Source: Paenisporosarcina sp050269735 (GTDB lineage Bacteria > Bacillota > Bacilli > Bacillales_A > Planococcaceae). From it: 64,000 nt of DNA. Shown here piece after piece: positions 18,194-25,949 of this stretch (the first letter of the stretch is position 1; every line of letters begins with the position of its first letter). The position numbers were made by a program, and so were the translations under genes. The DNA is taken from positions 1-64,000 of the forward strand of contig NZ_JBNNIX010000004.1 in assembly GCF_050269735.1 (NCBI RefSeq). Reading direction: 5' to 3'. The notes under the pieces were generated by a model. The model was not told the DNA's origin, made no database searches, and saw nothing but the letters and a program-made list of their open reading frames with translations.

Positions 18194-18553
18194 TTGGAGG
18201 TATTACACAATTACATCCAGGCAACAAACACTCATAAATTTGATGAAGTTAAAAAACTTCTTCATCCTAATGCTGTTTATTACTTCTCAGATCGAAATTG
18301 TACAACTCACGATGAAATACAGACATATTTTGAAAACGCATGGTCAATTGTTAAAAATGAAAACTACGAAGCGCAAGATGTGCACTGGCTATACTCAGGA
18401 AGTAATTCAGCAACTTGTACTTATACCTATTTCTATGAAGGTTTTATCAATGATAAATACGCAAGCGGTCATGGAAGGGCCACAAATGTCTTCGTCAAAG
18501 AATCCGATGTCTGGCTTTTAATTCACGAGCATTTAAGTCCCTTACCCAAATAA
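18194..18553 (+). CDS. NTF2-like (SnoaL-type) protein
   Basis: A 119-residue protein with the NTF2-like cone fold pattern: an N-terminal helix, FDEVKKLLHPNAVYYFSD, and beta strands ending in FVKESDVWLLIHEHLSPLP. Members bind small molecules or act as cyclases, isomerases or immunity-type domains; no specific role can be given. TTG at 18194 is the preferred start because GGAGG lies 8 nt before it; a TTG at 18179 would place that site inside the gene. Confidence 0.75.
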   Translation: MEVLHNYIQATNTHKFDEVKKLLHPNAVYYFSDRNCTTHDEIQTYFENAWSIVKNENYEAQDVHWLYSGSNSATCTYTYFYEGFINDKYASGHGRATNVFVKESDVWLLIHEHLSPLPK

Positions 18554-18566
18554 TTTTTAAAAGCGA

Positions 18567-18600
18567 GACGTTCTATACCATTAGACGTTTTTTTTTTTCC
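18567..18600 (+). terminator. Hairpin with long T-run
   Basis: ACGTTCTA pairs with TAGACGT (one bulge) and is followed by ten or more T residues right after the NTF2-like gene. Confidence 0.65.
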
Positions 18601-18641
18601 TTCACATAATATGTCAACACTACAATAAGTCTTGTTCACGG

Positions 18642-18707
18642 ATGCTTTACTTCAAGATGGAGTAAAGCATTGTTTCTTATTGAACTAAGAGGCAAGTTAG
18701 TTGAACA
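18642..18707. repeat. Island boundary element, copy 2 (hairpin plus palindrome)
   Basis: A perfect 10-bp hairpin (ATGCTTTACT, 9-nt loop, AGTAAAGCAT at 18642-18670) is followed by a T-rich run and then TTGAACTAA, GAGGCAAG, TTAGTTGAA, an imperfect palindrome. The 9-nt loop TCAAGATGG and stem recur nearly unchanged at 19290, 21009 and 22148. Confidence 0.8.
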
Positions 18708-18762
18708 AGAATTGATATAATAACCCCCAATAAATAAAAGCATCGTAAAGGTGGCTATTCAA

Positions 18763-19266
18763 ATGGAAAATTGGATTGAATTATCAGCATTAGAATATAA
18801 AGATGTATGGGATAGGATATATGATGAATTTAATTTTGAACCAAGCATATCAAACTTCCCATCTTTTGAAGTTCCAAATCCATTTATCACATATGATGTA
18901 TCCTCGTATTTTAATTGGTCCGGAGATTCAGATACATATGATGAGATTAATAATGATCTAGAAGATAAGTCATTGCTTGTTTTTCAAGAACTCACTCAGA
19001 AGAATGAATATATGTATGCGGTAGATTGGCAGCATCCAGGTTATTGGATAAACCCCCGTTTGGAGTTTCCAAAAAGTGAGTTTGATGAATGGACAGTACC
19101 TATTTTTCCAGACGGTGATTATTATTTTTTTATTCAAAAGAATTTTGAATGGGGATTATTAGGACACCATTGGGAAGAGACCATCACTATTTTTGGAAAA
19201 GAATTGATAAAAGGTTTTGAAAAACATCAACCGAGAATGTTTCAAAAGATATTACGTCAGGGATAA
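18763..19266 (+). CDS. DUF2716 family protein
   Basis: A 167-residue, acidic and aromatic-rich protein that matches the DUF2716 family by its opening MENWIELSALEYKDVWDR, the central YAVDWQHPGYWINPR and the FPDGDYYFFIQKNFEWG block. The function is unknown. ATG at 18763 is preferred over a GTG at 18751 because AAAGGTGG lies between them. It is a single-gene unit flanked by boundary elements. Confidence 0.75.
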   Translation: MENWIELSALEYKDVWDRIYDEFNFEPSISNFPSFEVPNPFITYDVSSYFNWSGDSDTYDEINNDLEDKSLLVFQELTQKNEYMYAVDWQHPGYWINPRLEFPKSEFDEWTVPIFPDGDYYFFIQKNFEWGLLGHHWEETITIFGKELIKGFEKHQPRMFQKILRQG

Positions 19267-19289
19267 TTTAAGCCTTATTTAACTTACGG

Positions 19290-19317
19290 ATGTTTTAAGT
19301 CAAGATGGAGTAAAGCA
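19290..19317. repeat. Diverged copy of the boundary hairpin
   Basis: The segment retains the loop and right arm of the 18642 hairpin (TCAAGATGGAGTAAAGCA) with a mutated left arm, so the stem is weakened. It lies directly downstream of the DUF2716 gene. Confidence 0.65.
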
Positions 19318-19374
19318 GTATTAACTACTGTAAATAATTAATTCTAATTGGTGTATTAGTTGAAGTTAGTCAGA

Positions 19375-19434
19375 CTGCTCAAGCAGCTCTTTTTCTTCTT
19401 GATCAACTAACAGCTTAGGTTAGTTGATCAAGGA
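19375..19434. repeat. Island boundary element, copy 3 (hairpin plus perfect palindrome)
   Basis: A short hairpin (CTGCT/AGCAG) with a T-run is followed by TTGATCAACTAAC (19399-19411), AGCTTAG, and GTTAGTTGATCAA (19419-19431), a perfect 13-bp inverted repeat. Order and spacing match the other boundary copies although the hairpin sequence is different. Confidence 0.75.
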
Positions 19435-19471
19435 CTATGTTTGATTTAGTATTTTAAACAAAGAATTGTTA

Positions 19472-19546
19472 AGAGGTGAGTGGTTTGGTGAAAACAGACG
19501 ATTAGCCTCCTGAAAATAAAGAACACAATTTTAGGAGGCTAATCAA
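19472..19546 (+). promoter_or_regulatory. cat translational attenuator with leader peptide
   Basis: A ribosome-binding site (AGAGGTGAG) precedes a six-codon leader (TTG at 19485, reading MVKTDD, stop TAG at 19503). GATTAGCCTCCT (19500-19511) pairs perfectly over 12 bp with AGGAGGCTAATC (19533-19544), hiding the cat ribosome-binding site. This is the known cat induction design: a drug-stalled ribosome in the leader opens the stem. VKTD matches the cat-86 type leader. Confidence 0.9.
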
Positions 19547-20197
19547 ATGAAGTTTAATTTAATAGATAGAGAAAAATGGGATAGAAACCCGTATTTTGAG
19601 CATTTTTTAAATCTAAAGTGTACTTATAGCATAACAGCAAATATAGACATCACAACGTTATTGGAACAGCTTAGTAACAAAGGAATTAAGCTATACCCTA
19701 CCTTTATTTACATGGTCAGCAAGACAGTAAATTCTTATGAAGAATTTAGAACCTGCTTTAATGATGATGGTGTTCTAGGGTATTGGGATAAAATGATACC
19801 AAGTTATACAATCTTCCATAGTGATAATAAATTATTTTCAAGCCTATGGACTGAGTTTTCTAATGAGTTTAATGTCTTTTATAAAAATTATCAAAGTGAT
19901 GTAAAGCAATACGCTGACGTTAAAGGTCTCTTTGCAAAAGATAATGAGCCCAAAAATACTTTTCCTATATCTAGTATTCCTTGGGTTAGTTTTACTGGCT
20001 TTAACCTAAATATAAATAATGATAGCAACTTTTTATTACCCATCATTACAGGGGGGAAATATTTAAATAAGAAAGATAAAACGTTGTTGCCTATTTCATT
20101 ACAAGTGCATCATGCTGTTTGTGATGGATATCACGCTAGTACATTTATAGAGGAGTTGCAGCAATTAGCTAATAATTGTCATGATTGGCTTCCTTAA
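19547..20197 (+). CDS. cat: Chloramphenicol O-acetyltransferase, type A
   Basis: A 216-residue trimeric CAT that acetylates chloramphenicol with acetyl-CoA. The active-site block HHAVCDGYH begins at residue 188, with catalytic His189. MKFNLIDREKWDRNPYFEHF is a typical CatA start, and the length is normal. Expression should be inducible through the leader peptide and sequestered ribosome-binding site just upstream. The gene is intact and flanked by boundary elements, consistent with acquisition as a unit. Confidence 0.93.
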   Translation: MKFNLIDREKWDRNPYFEHFLNLKCTYSITANIDITTLLEQLSNKGIKLYPTFIYMVSKTVNSYEEFRTCFNDDGVLGYWDKMIPSYTIFHSDNKLFSSLWTEFSNEFNVFYKNYQSDVKQYADVKGLFAKDNEPKNTFPISSIPWVSFTGFNLNINNDSNFLLPIITGGKYLNKKDKTLLPISLQVHHAVCDGYHASTFIEELQQLANNCHDWLP

Positions 20198-20230
20198 AAT
20201 AAGCAAATGAGTGCTCGTTTTAATTTAATT

Positions 20231-20290
20231 AAGGAGTTGTTTTAGCGACTCCTTTTCTTATTGAACTAACTCACCATTAGTCCAATAAGG
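20231..20290. repeat. Island boundary element, copy 4 (terminator plus palindrome)
   Basis: AAGGAGT/ACTCCTT forms a terminator hairpin after cat; it runs into TTCTTATTGAACTAAC, TCACCA and TTAGTCCAATAAGG, again an imperfect palindrome directly behind the terminator. Confidence 0.75.
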
Positions 20291-20304
20291 TATTATAGAA
20301 AATT

Positions 20305-20366
20305 AATAACCATCTGTATACCATCCATAAAGATGTTTTACAGATGGTTATTTTTAGTTGTATAAT
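20305..20366 (+). promoter_or_regulatory. Hairpin and promoter ahead of the CopG-type gene
   Basis: AATAACCATCTGTA (20305-20318) and its complement at 20338-20352 make a 14-bp stem. The right arm contains a -35 TTACAG (20338-20343), followed after 17 bp by a -10 TATAAT (20361-20366). Stem opening or a bound protein could therefore affect this promoter. GATGG repeats follow up to the start codon and may be an operator. Confidence 0.6.
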
Positions 20367-20407
20367 ACCATATATATACAATAAGATGGTGAGAGGATGG
20401 TAATAAG

Positions 20408-20785
20408 ATGGCTGAAACTGAAAAGATAACAATAAACATGAATGTTGTGGATTTGGGAAAAGTTGATTTATTAGTTGAACAGGGTTTTTATTCAAATCGT
20501 ACAGACTTTATTAAAACATCTATCCGTAATCAATTATCAGTTCATGCAAATGTTGTTGATCATATCATTACAGATAAATCGTATTTAATTGGAGTAAGTC
20601 TTTACAGTAGGGAAAGGCTTGAGAAAACACTAGAACAAAACAAAATCTTAGATATAAAAGTAGTCGGAATGGTTGTTATTGCAGATGACATAGACGAAGA
20701 ATTAGCGTCTAAAGCAATAAAATCTTTAAAAGTATTTGGGGTACTAAAAGCACCTCCAGAGATAAAAAAAGTTTTAAAACAATAA
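20408..20785 (+). CDS. CopG/ribbon-helix-helix type regulator
   Basis: A 125-residue protein with an N-terminal ribbon-helix-helix pattern (KITINMNVVDLGKVDLLVEQ to FIKTSIRNQL, residues 6-44), and a C-terminal domain of about 75 residues with alternating strands and helices that may sense a ligand. It is probably a DNA-binding regulator, perhaps autoregulated through the repeats upstream. The presumed target gene downstream appears to be missing or truncated. Confidence 0.7.
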   Translation: MAETEKITINMNVVDLGKVDLLVEQGFYSNRTDFIKTSIRNQLSVHANVVDHIITDKSYLIGVSLYSRERLEKTLEQNKILDIKVVGMVVIADDIDEELASKAIKSLKVFGVLKAPPEIKKVLKQ

Positions 20786-20812
20786 GCAGTCAAAACAGGA
20801 GGATAAAAGACG

Positions 20813-20890
20813 ATGCCCATTGTGGTAGCTTTTACAAACGTTATTATCATTTGTCTAACACAGGGCTGGTATTGGGCTTCACTTGAATGA
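20813..20890 (+). pseudogene. Truncated 25-codon membrane ORF
   Basis: A good ribosome-binding site (AGGAGG at 20798) precedes an ATG at 20813 coding MPIVVAFTNVIIICLTQGWY and five more residues before a stop. It looks like the first membrane segment of a longer protein whose remainder was lost, and is co-transcribed with the CopG-type gene. It could also be a genuine small membrane peptide. Confidence 0.45.
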
Positions 20891-21008
20891 TGGCTATTTC
20901 ACCATATGTAATGTATTGGATGAGAACTTAATAATCAAAAAAAGAAAAGAGGACCAAATTTCAAACATACAACTATCTGAGAGACATACATGTTATTCAA
21001 CGAACGAG

Positions 21009-21079
21009 TGCTTTACTTCAAGATGGAGTAAAGCATTTTTTCATATTGAACTAACGAAGCCCCCGTTATTTCAATATGA
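21009..21079. repeat. Island boundary element, copy 5 (hairpin plus palindrome)
   Basis: The hairpin TGCTTTACT / AGTAAAGCA with loop TCAAGATGG is identical to that at 18642 and is followed by six T. Then CATATTGAACTAAC (21042-21055), GAAGCCCCC, and GTTATTTCAATATG (21065-21078) form a 14-bp palindrome with one mismatch. An overlapping 104-codon frame here is not a gene. Confidence 0.85.
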
Positions 21080-21309
21080 AGGTATTTTGATAGTGGTAAG
21101 GAAGATGTTTTTTTATAAAAGCAATAAAAGAGTTCAATCAAAATTTGGGTTCTTATTTTGTTTTTTAAAATTTTGTACTAGATTTTTAAAACGATGACTA
21201 TTTTAATAAACCGGAACTTTTCTGGTGTTGGAACACGGTGTAATAACAACACAAAAATACCAATCGCAAGACCGTGTTCGGCAAATACCTAAATGCAAAG
21301 GAGAAAAAA

Positions 21310-22002
21310 ATGAAGATTACAGCCTCGAAACTAATCCGTTTGGCAGGTTTAGCAGCGATGCTGGCTGGGGTCCTTTTCATAGTTATTCAGACGATCCATC
21401 CAGCTGATATTCTTTCGTCAGTCACAACCGGTCGATGGGCATTCGTCCACTACTTGAGCATCGTCATGTGCCTACTCGGCTTACTGGGCATTACAGGAAT
21501 CTATGCTAAGCAAGTGGATAAGGCAGGATGGCTTGGTCTAGTCGGCTATCTAATGCTTAGTCTCTTTTATGCATTCACCATGTGCTTTCAATTCATCGAA
21601 GCTTTTATCTCGCCGCTGTTGCCGACTGAGGCACCGAAGGTTGTGGAGAGTTTCTTGGCACTTGCCGCTGGGTCAACTGGGGAGATGAACCTCGGAGCCC
21701 TCGCAACGGTTTATACGCTAGTAGGAGTGTTATATATGCTCGGCGGACTGTTGTTTGGCATCGCGACGCTCCGCGCCGGTATCCTGCCGCGCATTGCTGC
21801 AGGCTTGTTTACCTCTGGGGGAGCTGTGTCGGCCATCGTAGTTTCGCTGTTCCCACACCCGTTCGACCGAATAGCGGCGGTGCCTTTTGGGTTCGGTTTG
21901 GCATGGCTGGGATATTCACTATGGTCTTCACGTCAAGAGAATATCTCGGAACCATTACCTAGCAGTGGAAGCACCCCGCATCACCAATCTGGAACCGAGT
22001 AA
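21310..22002 (+). CDS. Multi-pass membrane protein, DUF4386-like
   Basis: A 230-residue protein with six predicted membrane segments (about residues 8-26, 42-60, 72-95, 128-155, 160-180 and 188-206) and a polar proline/serine-rich tail. I do not recognise a function. Start at 21310 follows AAAGGAG; a GTG 36 nt upstream would enclose that site. The GC content is visibly higher than in all neighbouring island genes, suggesting a separate origin. Confidence 0.65.
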   Translation: MKITASKLIRLAGLAAMLAGVLFIVIQTIHPADILSSVTTGRWAFVHYLSIVMCLLGLLGITGIYAKQVDKAGWLGLVGYLMLSLFYAFTMCFQFIEAFISPLLPTEAPKVVESFLALAAGSTGEMNLGALATVYTLVGVLYMLGGLLFGIATLRAGILPRIAAGLFTSGGAVSAIVVSLFPHPFDRIAAVPFGFGLAWLGYSLWSSRQENISEPLPSSGSTPHHQSGTE

Positions 22003-22018
22003 GTAGTTTCTTCCGGCA

Positions 22019-22048
22019 GGTCTTTATGAAACCCATTAATAAAGATCT
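22019..22048 (+). terminator. Weak hairpin after the membrane-protein gene
   Basis: GGTCTTTAT pairs with AATAAAGATC across a short loop shortly downstream of the stop codon, without a good T-run. Confidence 0.4.
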
Positions 22049-22147
22049 GTTGTAAAATTTGGATAAACCAGGTGACCTTTCCAGTAATAAAGTAATCCTT
22101 ACTGCAAAAACAATTGAGAAGTTAATATTCCTACTTCAACTAATGGA

Positions 22148-22215
22148 TACTTTACTTCAAGATGGAGTAAAGCATTTTTTTAGTGAACTATCAGTGCAGG
22201 TTAATTGAAGAAGGA
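22148..22215. repeat. Island boundary element, copy 6 (hairpin plus palindrome)
   Basis: ACTTTACT, loop TCAAGATGG, AGTAAAGC followed by a seven-T run, then GAACTA, TCAGTGCAG and GTTAATTGAAGAAGG. Apart from one base the hairpin equals those at 18642 and 21009. Confidence 0.8.
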
Positions 22216-22497
22216 TTAACAACTATTTAGTGGAATTTATAATGGAAAGGGTTGTAAAACAAATCCCGGAGAACCTTATCATAAATAGATGCTAATTTTT
22301 GAGGTCTAAAAAAGTAATTTTAAATATATAGATACAAGGAATTTCTCATTGTGTACCAACCCAACCTAAATCGTCATATCCCTTTCTGTACTACAGAATG
22401 AATGAAGTTCCAATTATTTTATTGAAAGGTGCAAAGGTTCGCTCAAGATTAACCAAATCTAATTACCAATCCATAAAGAATCAAGGAGGTTAGAAAG
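22216..22497. other. Intergenic stretch
   Basis: No coding region or structured RNA is recognised. The end holds the AAGGAGG ribosome-binding site of the next gene. Confidence 0.4.
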
Positions 22498-23457
22498 ATG
22501 AGAGCAGCTATTTACAGTTCATATGGTCCCCCTGAAGTACTGGAGATAAAGGATGTCGAACGGCCAACCATCATGGATGACGATAGAGTGTTGATAAAAG
22601 TACATAACGCTTCGGTCAATACAGTAGACTTTCTGTTCCGAAAGGGCTATTTGCCTACAAGGTTGGAGAATGGTCTTACAAAACCTAAAAATCACATCCT
22701 GGGTATAGACGTTGCGGGTGCGATAGAAGCAGTCGGCAAAAACGTACACAAGTTTAAAGTTGGCGATCATGTTTTCGGCAGTTGCTTCGGATCCCATGCA
22801 GAATACGTCGCCCCTCGTGAGAATGTCTTGAGTCTTATGCCGAAGAACGTCACCTTTGAGGAGGCAGCGGCAATACCGTGTGCTGCTCAGACGGCGCTGC
22901 AAGCATTGCGAGATGTAGCAAAAATAAAGCAAGGGCAACGGGTCTTAATCTATGGTGCATCTGGCGGTGTTGGGCATTTTGCTGTTCAGCTCGCCAGATA
23001 CTTCGATACTGAGGTAACAGCTGTTTGCAGTACCACGAATCTACAGTGGGTTAAAGAACTTGGAGCAGATTACGTGCTGGATTATACCAAAAAAGATTTT
23101 GCAGATGACATTAAAAAGTATGACATCATTCTCGATGCGGTTGGTAAGCGGACCTTTTTCAGTTGTTTAGGCTCACTAACCGAGACGGGTGTTTATATTA
23201 CAGAACACGCTCTTTACCCCAAGTACCACCCTGTTCAACTAATGGTAAGTTCTTTGATTGGCCGAAAGAAAGCAAAGATACATCTTGCAAAACCTAATTC
23301 CAGTGATTTGGATTTCTTACGAGGTCTTGTGGAGGAAGATAGAGTAAGACCCGTAATTGAAAAAATATATCCTTTAAATCAGATTGTTGATGCCCACCGG
23401 CATGTTGAAAGTGGGCGTACAAAGGGGAAGGTCGTTCTTCAAATCAAAACGGAGTGA
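22498..23457 (+). CDS. Zinc-less MDR-type quinone oxidoreductase/alcohol dehydrogenase
   Basis: A 319-residue medium-chain dehydrogenase/reductase. The N-terminal GroES-like part contains HILGIDVAGAIEAVGKNVHK, and the NADPH-binding site is the YGASGGVGHFAVQLAR motif near residue 151. Catalytic zinc cysteines are not in the usual places, consistent with the quinone-reductase branch. Substrate unknown. It has an AAGGAGGT ribosome-binding site. Confidence 0.82.
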   Translation: MRAAIYSSYGPPEVLEIKDVERPTIMDDDRVLIKVHNASVNTVDFLFRKGYLPTRLENGLTKPKNHILGIDVAGAIEAVGKNVHKFKVGDHVFGSCFGSHAEYVAPRENVLSLMPKNVTFEEAAAIPCAAQTALQALRDVAKIKQGQRVLIYGASGGVGHFAVQLARYFDTEVTAVCSTTNLQWVKELGADYVLDYTKKDFADDIKKYDIILDAVGKRTFFSCLGSLTETGVYITEHALYPKYHPVQLMVSSLIGRKKAKIHLAKPNSSDLDFLRGLVEEDRVRPVIEKIYPLNQIVDAHRHVESGRTKGKVVLQIKTE

Positions 23458-23466
23458 TTGTACTTC

Positions 23467-23507
23467 CTTCAATTTGAACCATCTCGCCTGGTTAGTTCAA
23501 ATTGAAG
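23467..23507. repeat. Island boundary element, copy 7 (perfect palindrome)
   Basis: CTTCAATTTGAAC (23467-23479) and GTTCAAATTGAAG (23495-23507) are a perfect 13-bp inverted repeat around a 15-nt centre containing GCCTGGTTA. It lies ten bases after the oxidoreductase stop. Confidence 0.7.
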
Positions 23508-23539
23508 TTTTGAAGAAATATGTAAATGGGGGAAGAATA

Positions 23540-23737
23540 ATGATTTTAGAAACTTTATTAAGTTGGATTGTGGGTTTAATTATTTTGTATGTAGTTATTT
23601 TTGCTGCAGTAAAGGATGCCATTGATAAGTCAGAGGTAGGTAAAATATTAATAAAAAAGTATAGAGTTAAAAAAGAGATAGTAACGATAAGTGATGAAGA
23701 TATTGAAAAGGAATTAGAAGACGATGAGAGAAAGTGA
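23540..23737 (+). CDS. Small single-pass membrane protein
   Basis: A 65-residue protein with one N-terminal membrane segment (about residues 5-25) and a charged helical tail (DAIDKSEVGKILIKKY). The start at 23540 follows GGGGGAAG. Proteins of this build are common in Bacillales but have no known role. Confidence 0.6.
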   Translation: MILETLLSWIVGLIILYVVIFAAVKDAIDKSEVGKILIKKYRVKKEIVTISDEDIEKELEDDERK

Positions 23738-23766
23738 AATTCGTAGAAATTATTTGATTAAAGATG

Positions 23767-23790
23767 AACGGGGCAGTTAGTTTAAGAACG
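23767..23790. repeat. Island boundary half-element, copy 8
   Basis: AACGGGGCAGTTAGTTTAAG keeps the centre and right arm of the boundary consensus (RGGCAG then GTTAGTT). The left arm is missing. It lies just before the MFS gene. Confidence 0.55.
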
Positions 23791-23829
23791 TATCTGGTGA
23801 AATTTATGTACTTAGAGAGGCTTGAGTGG

Positions 23830-25065
23830 ATGAAGCTTATGAAGCATAAAGATTTTTCGCGTTTTTGGATTGCCTCAACAATATCAGACTTTGGCGCATA
23901 TATCACTACGCTTGCTCTACAAGTTTTAGTGATAGTTAACCTAAGTGGAAGTGCAACTGATGTTGGATGGATTTCTGCATCTAGGTGGTTCCCATATATG
24001 CTCCTAGGACTGGTAGCCGGCGTTATTATTGATCGCGTCAACCGTAAATACATATTAGTAGTGACAGATATAAGTAGAGGAATTTTACTTATATTAATTT
24101 GTCTAACGGCAATGTTCGGTCTTATTAATATCGGATGGCTTATTGTCATCATGATGTTTTTTGGGGTTATGTCACTATTTCATGACGTTGCGTCACAGTC
24201 TCTAGTGCCAATGATCGTACCTCGGAACATGTTAACAGAGGCAAATGCACGATTAGGGCAAAGCTCAGCAGTCGCAGAAACCAGTGGCCCAGCACTCGCC
24301 GGAGGAATAGTCGCCTGGATTGGTGCTCCGTTCGCTATCCTAATGAATGCAGGGACGTATATTCTCTCAGGAATTATAATGTCTTTTATAAAATATCAGA
24401 ACACAGATATTGCAACGAGCGGTCATTTGAGCGTGCAAATAAAAGGAGGTTTGCAATGGGTTTACCGACACGAATACCTTCGTACATTGGCTTTAAATAC
24501 ACACGTTTGGTTTCTTTTCCATAGCATGTTGAGTACCGTGTTCGTAACGTTCGCAATAATTGAACTTGGATTCAAAGCTTCTAATGTTGGAGTTGTCTTA
24601 TCTGCAGCAGGTATTGGTGCTGTACTTGGGACCTCTCTGTCCATTCGAGCTGGTAAGCGTTTTGGTATTGGACATGTTATGACATTTTCACGAATCTTGT
24701 ATGGGCCGGCAGTGATCCTGATCGTCCTAGCACCAGCAGCTATTGACGGAAATATGCAGACAGCGTCACTAGTTATGGTTATTTTCGGTCAATTTCTTTA
24801 CGGTTTTGGGATGGGAGTAGAAGGCCCACTCGAAATGAGCTACCGTCAGTCCGTAACTCCAGCTAGTATGCAAGGTCGAATGAATGCCACTATGCGATCA
24901 ATCAATCGTAGTATGATTGTAATTGGTGCGCCATTAGGCGGCTTTATCGCCGATAAATTGGGATTCCGAACGGCCTTATGGATTTCTATAGTAGGACTAG
25001 CCATATGCGGGATATGGTTATTTTTCTCCAAAATTTATAATGCTCAAATTGAGGATCATGACTAG
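23830..25065 (+). CDS. MFS transporter
   Basis: A 12-helix major facilitator protein of 411 residues from the proposed start. It opens with KHKDFSRFWIASTISDFGAY, typical of the MFS_3/enterobactin-exporter-like branch, has the loop motif VAGVIIDRVNRKY near residue 60 and a related one at GGFIADKLGFR. It is probably a drug or siderophore exporter; substrate not predictable. ATG at 23830 is preferred since AGAGAGG lies before it; an ATG at 23764 has no ribosome-binding site and overlaps a boundary repeat. Confidence 0.8.
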   Translation: MKLMKHKDFSRFWIASTISDFGAYITTLALQVLVIVNLSGSATDVGWISASRWFPYMLLGLVAGVIIDRVNRKYILVVTDISRGILLILICLTAMFGLINIGWLIVIMMFFGVMSLFHDVASQSLVPMIVPRNMLTEANARLGQSSAVAETSGPALAGGIVAWIGAPFAILMNAGTYILSGIIMSFIKYQNTDIATSGHLSVQIKGGLQWVYRHEYLRTLALNTHVWFLFHSMLSTVFVTFAIIELGFKASNVGVVLSAAGIGAVLGTSLSIRAGKRFGIGHVMTFSRILYGPAVILIVLAPAAIDGNMQTASLVMVIFGQFLYGFGMGVEGPLEMSYRQSVTPASMQGRMNATMRSINRSMIVIGAPLGGFIADKLGFRTALWISIVGLAICGIWLFFSKIYNAQIEDHD

Positions 25066-25130
25066 ATAATGTTAAAAGGAAAAATCTTTTGTTGTTTTGA
25101 TTTAGAGAAGGATTGATAAAACACGTTTTT

Positions 25131-25160
25131 AGCTAACGGTGCAGATTATTTGAATAAGGA
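25131..25160. repeat. Island boundary element, copy 9
   Basis: AGCTAAC, GGTGCAG, ATTATTTGAATAAGGA. The centre GGTGCAG is identical to that of the copy at 14881. A right-half-like sequence (GAGAAGGATTGATAAAA) also lies at 25105-25121. Confidence 0.55.
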
Positions 25161-25183
25161 ACAGCATAACTATAAAGACTTAC

Positions 25184-25212
25184 CTCGCTAATACTTAGGC
25201 GAGTTTTTTTTT
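25184..25212 (+). terminator. Terminator after the MFS unit
   Basis: CTCGC, 11-nt loop, GCGAG and nine T residues. Confidence 0.8.
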
Positions 25213-25265
25213 GCCAAAAAAGAAGCTAAATATTGTTAGTTCGTTATGCAGGGGGAAATAAATTC

Positions 25266-25296
25266 TTGACTTAGAGTAAACTCTAAGTATTACTCT
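25266..25296 (+). promoter_or_regulatory. MerR-type promoter/operator of the regulator gene
   Basis: A -35 TTGACT (25266-25271) and -10 TACTCT (25291-25296) are 19 bp apart, the over-long spacing typical of MerR-activated promoters. Between them lies the perfect palindrome ACTTAGAGT-AA-ACTCTAAGT (25269-25288). Confidence 0.82.
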
Positions 25297-25363
25297 TTCT
25301 TTGTATCACAAATTAATAAAGAAAAAAGAAATAGACATATCAGATTTATAGGAGGCGGTTATA

Positions 25364-25738
25364 TTGACATATTCTATCGGAGAATTTTCTAAAATCGTTG
25401 GTTTAAGTGATCATACACTGAGGTTTTATGAAAAAGAAGGATTAATAAAAGTAAACAGAAACGATAATAATATCCGAATCTATTCTGATGAAAACAAATT
25501 ATGGATTGAATCTTTGCTTCATCTAAAAAATACAGGGATGTCACTAAAAGACGTGAAACAATTTGCCTTGTGGGGACATATCGGGGATGAAACCATGGAA
25601 GAAAGGTTAGCTCTACTTAAAAATCATCGTAAAAAAGTAGTGGAAGATTTGGAGAAGCTTCGTCAAAGTTTAGAGCATTTGGATAATAAAATTAATCTTT
25701 ATGAAAATGAATTAGGAAACTGTTTCTCAGGAAATTAA
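25364..25738 (+). CDS. MerR family transcriptional regulator
   Basis: A 124-residue MerR regulator: winged helix at residues 3-70 (YSIGEFSKIVGLSDHTLRFY) and a C-terminal dimerisation helix (about 78-115). Only one cysteine is present, near the C-terminus, so a thiol sensor in the usual NmlR/AdhR location is not evident. TTG start at 25364, 8 nt after GGAGG. It likely controls itself and the downstream flavin oxidoreductase, since both promoters carry the same operator. Confidence 0.85.
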   Translation: MTYSIGEFSKIVGLSDHTLRFYEKEGLIKVNRNDNNIRIYSDENKLWIESLLHLKNTGMSLKDVKQFALWGHIGDETMEERLALLKNHRKKVVEDLEKLRQSLEHLDNKINLYENELGNCFSGN

Positions 25739-25833
25739 GCAGCCAGTTATATTTTTTTGTTGTGTCTTTTTGTTGAATCTTGTGCAAACAGCTTTCGAAA
25801 ACGTGTTTTTATCGAATTAATATAATAAAACAC

Positions 25834-25864
25834 TTGCTATAGAGTTCACTCTAGGGATTAATCT
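25834..25864 (+). promoter_or_regulatory. MerR-type promoter/operator of the flavin oxidoreductase gene
   Basis: TTGCTA (25834-25839) and TAATCT (25859-25864) are again 19 bp apart, with TAGAGT-TC-ACTCTA (25840-25853) between them. The half-sites equal those upstream of the MerR gene. Confidence 0.82.
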
Positions 25865-25949
25865 ATTCTTGCACCATCAAAATAAATGAGAATTTAATGA
25901 GCCTTTGTACAATACGTTCAAAGAAATGTAATCAGAAAGAGGTATAAAA

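Noticed and set aside
20883..21197. 104-codon frame on the + strand
   Set aside because: It runs through the conserved boundary hairpin and palindrome and has no ribosome-binding site or protein-like composition.
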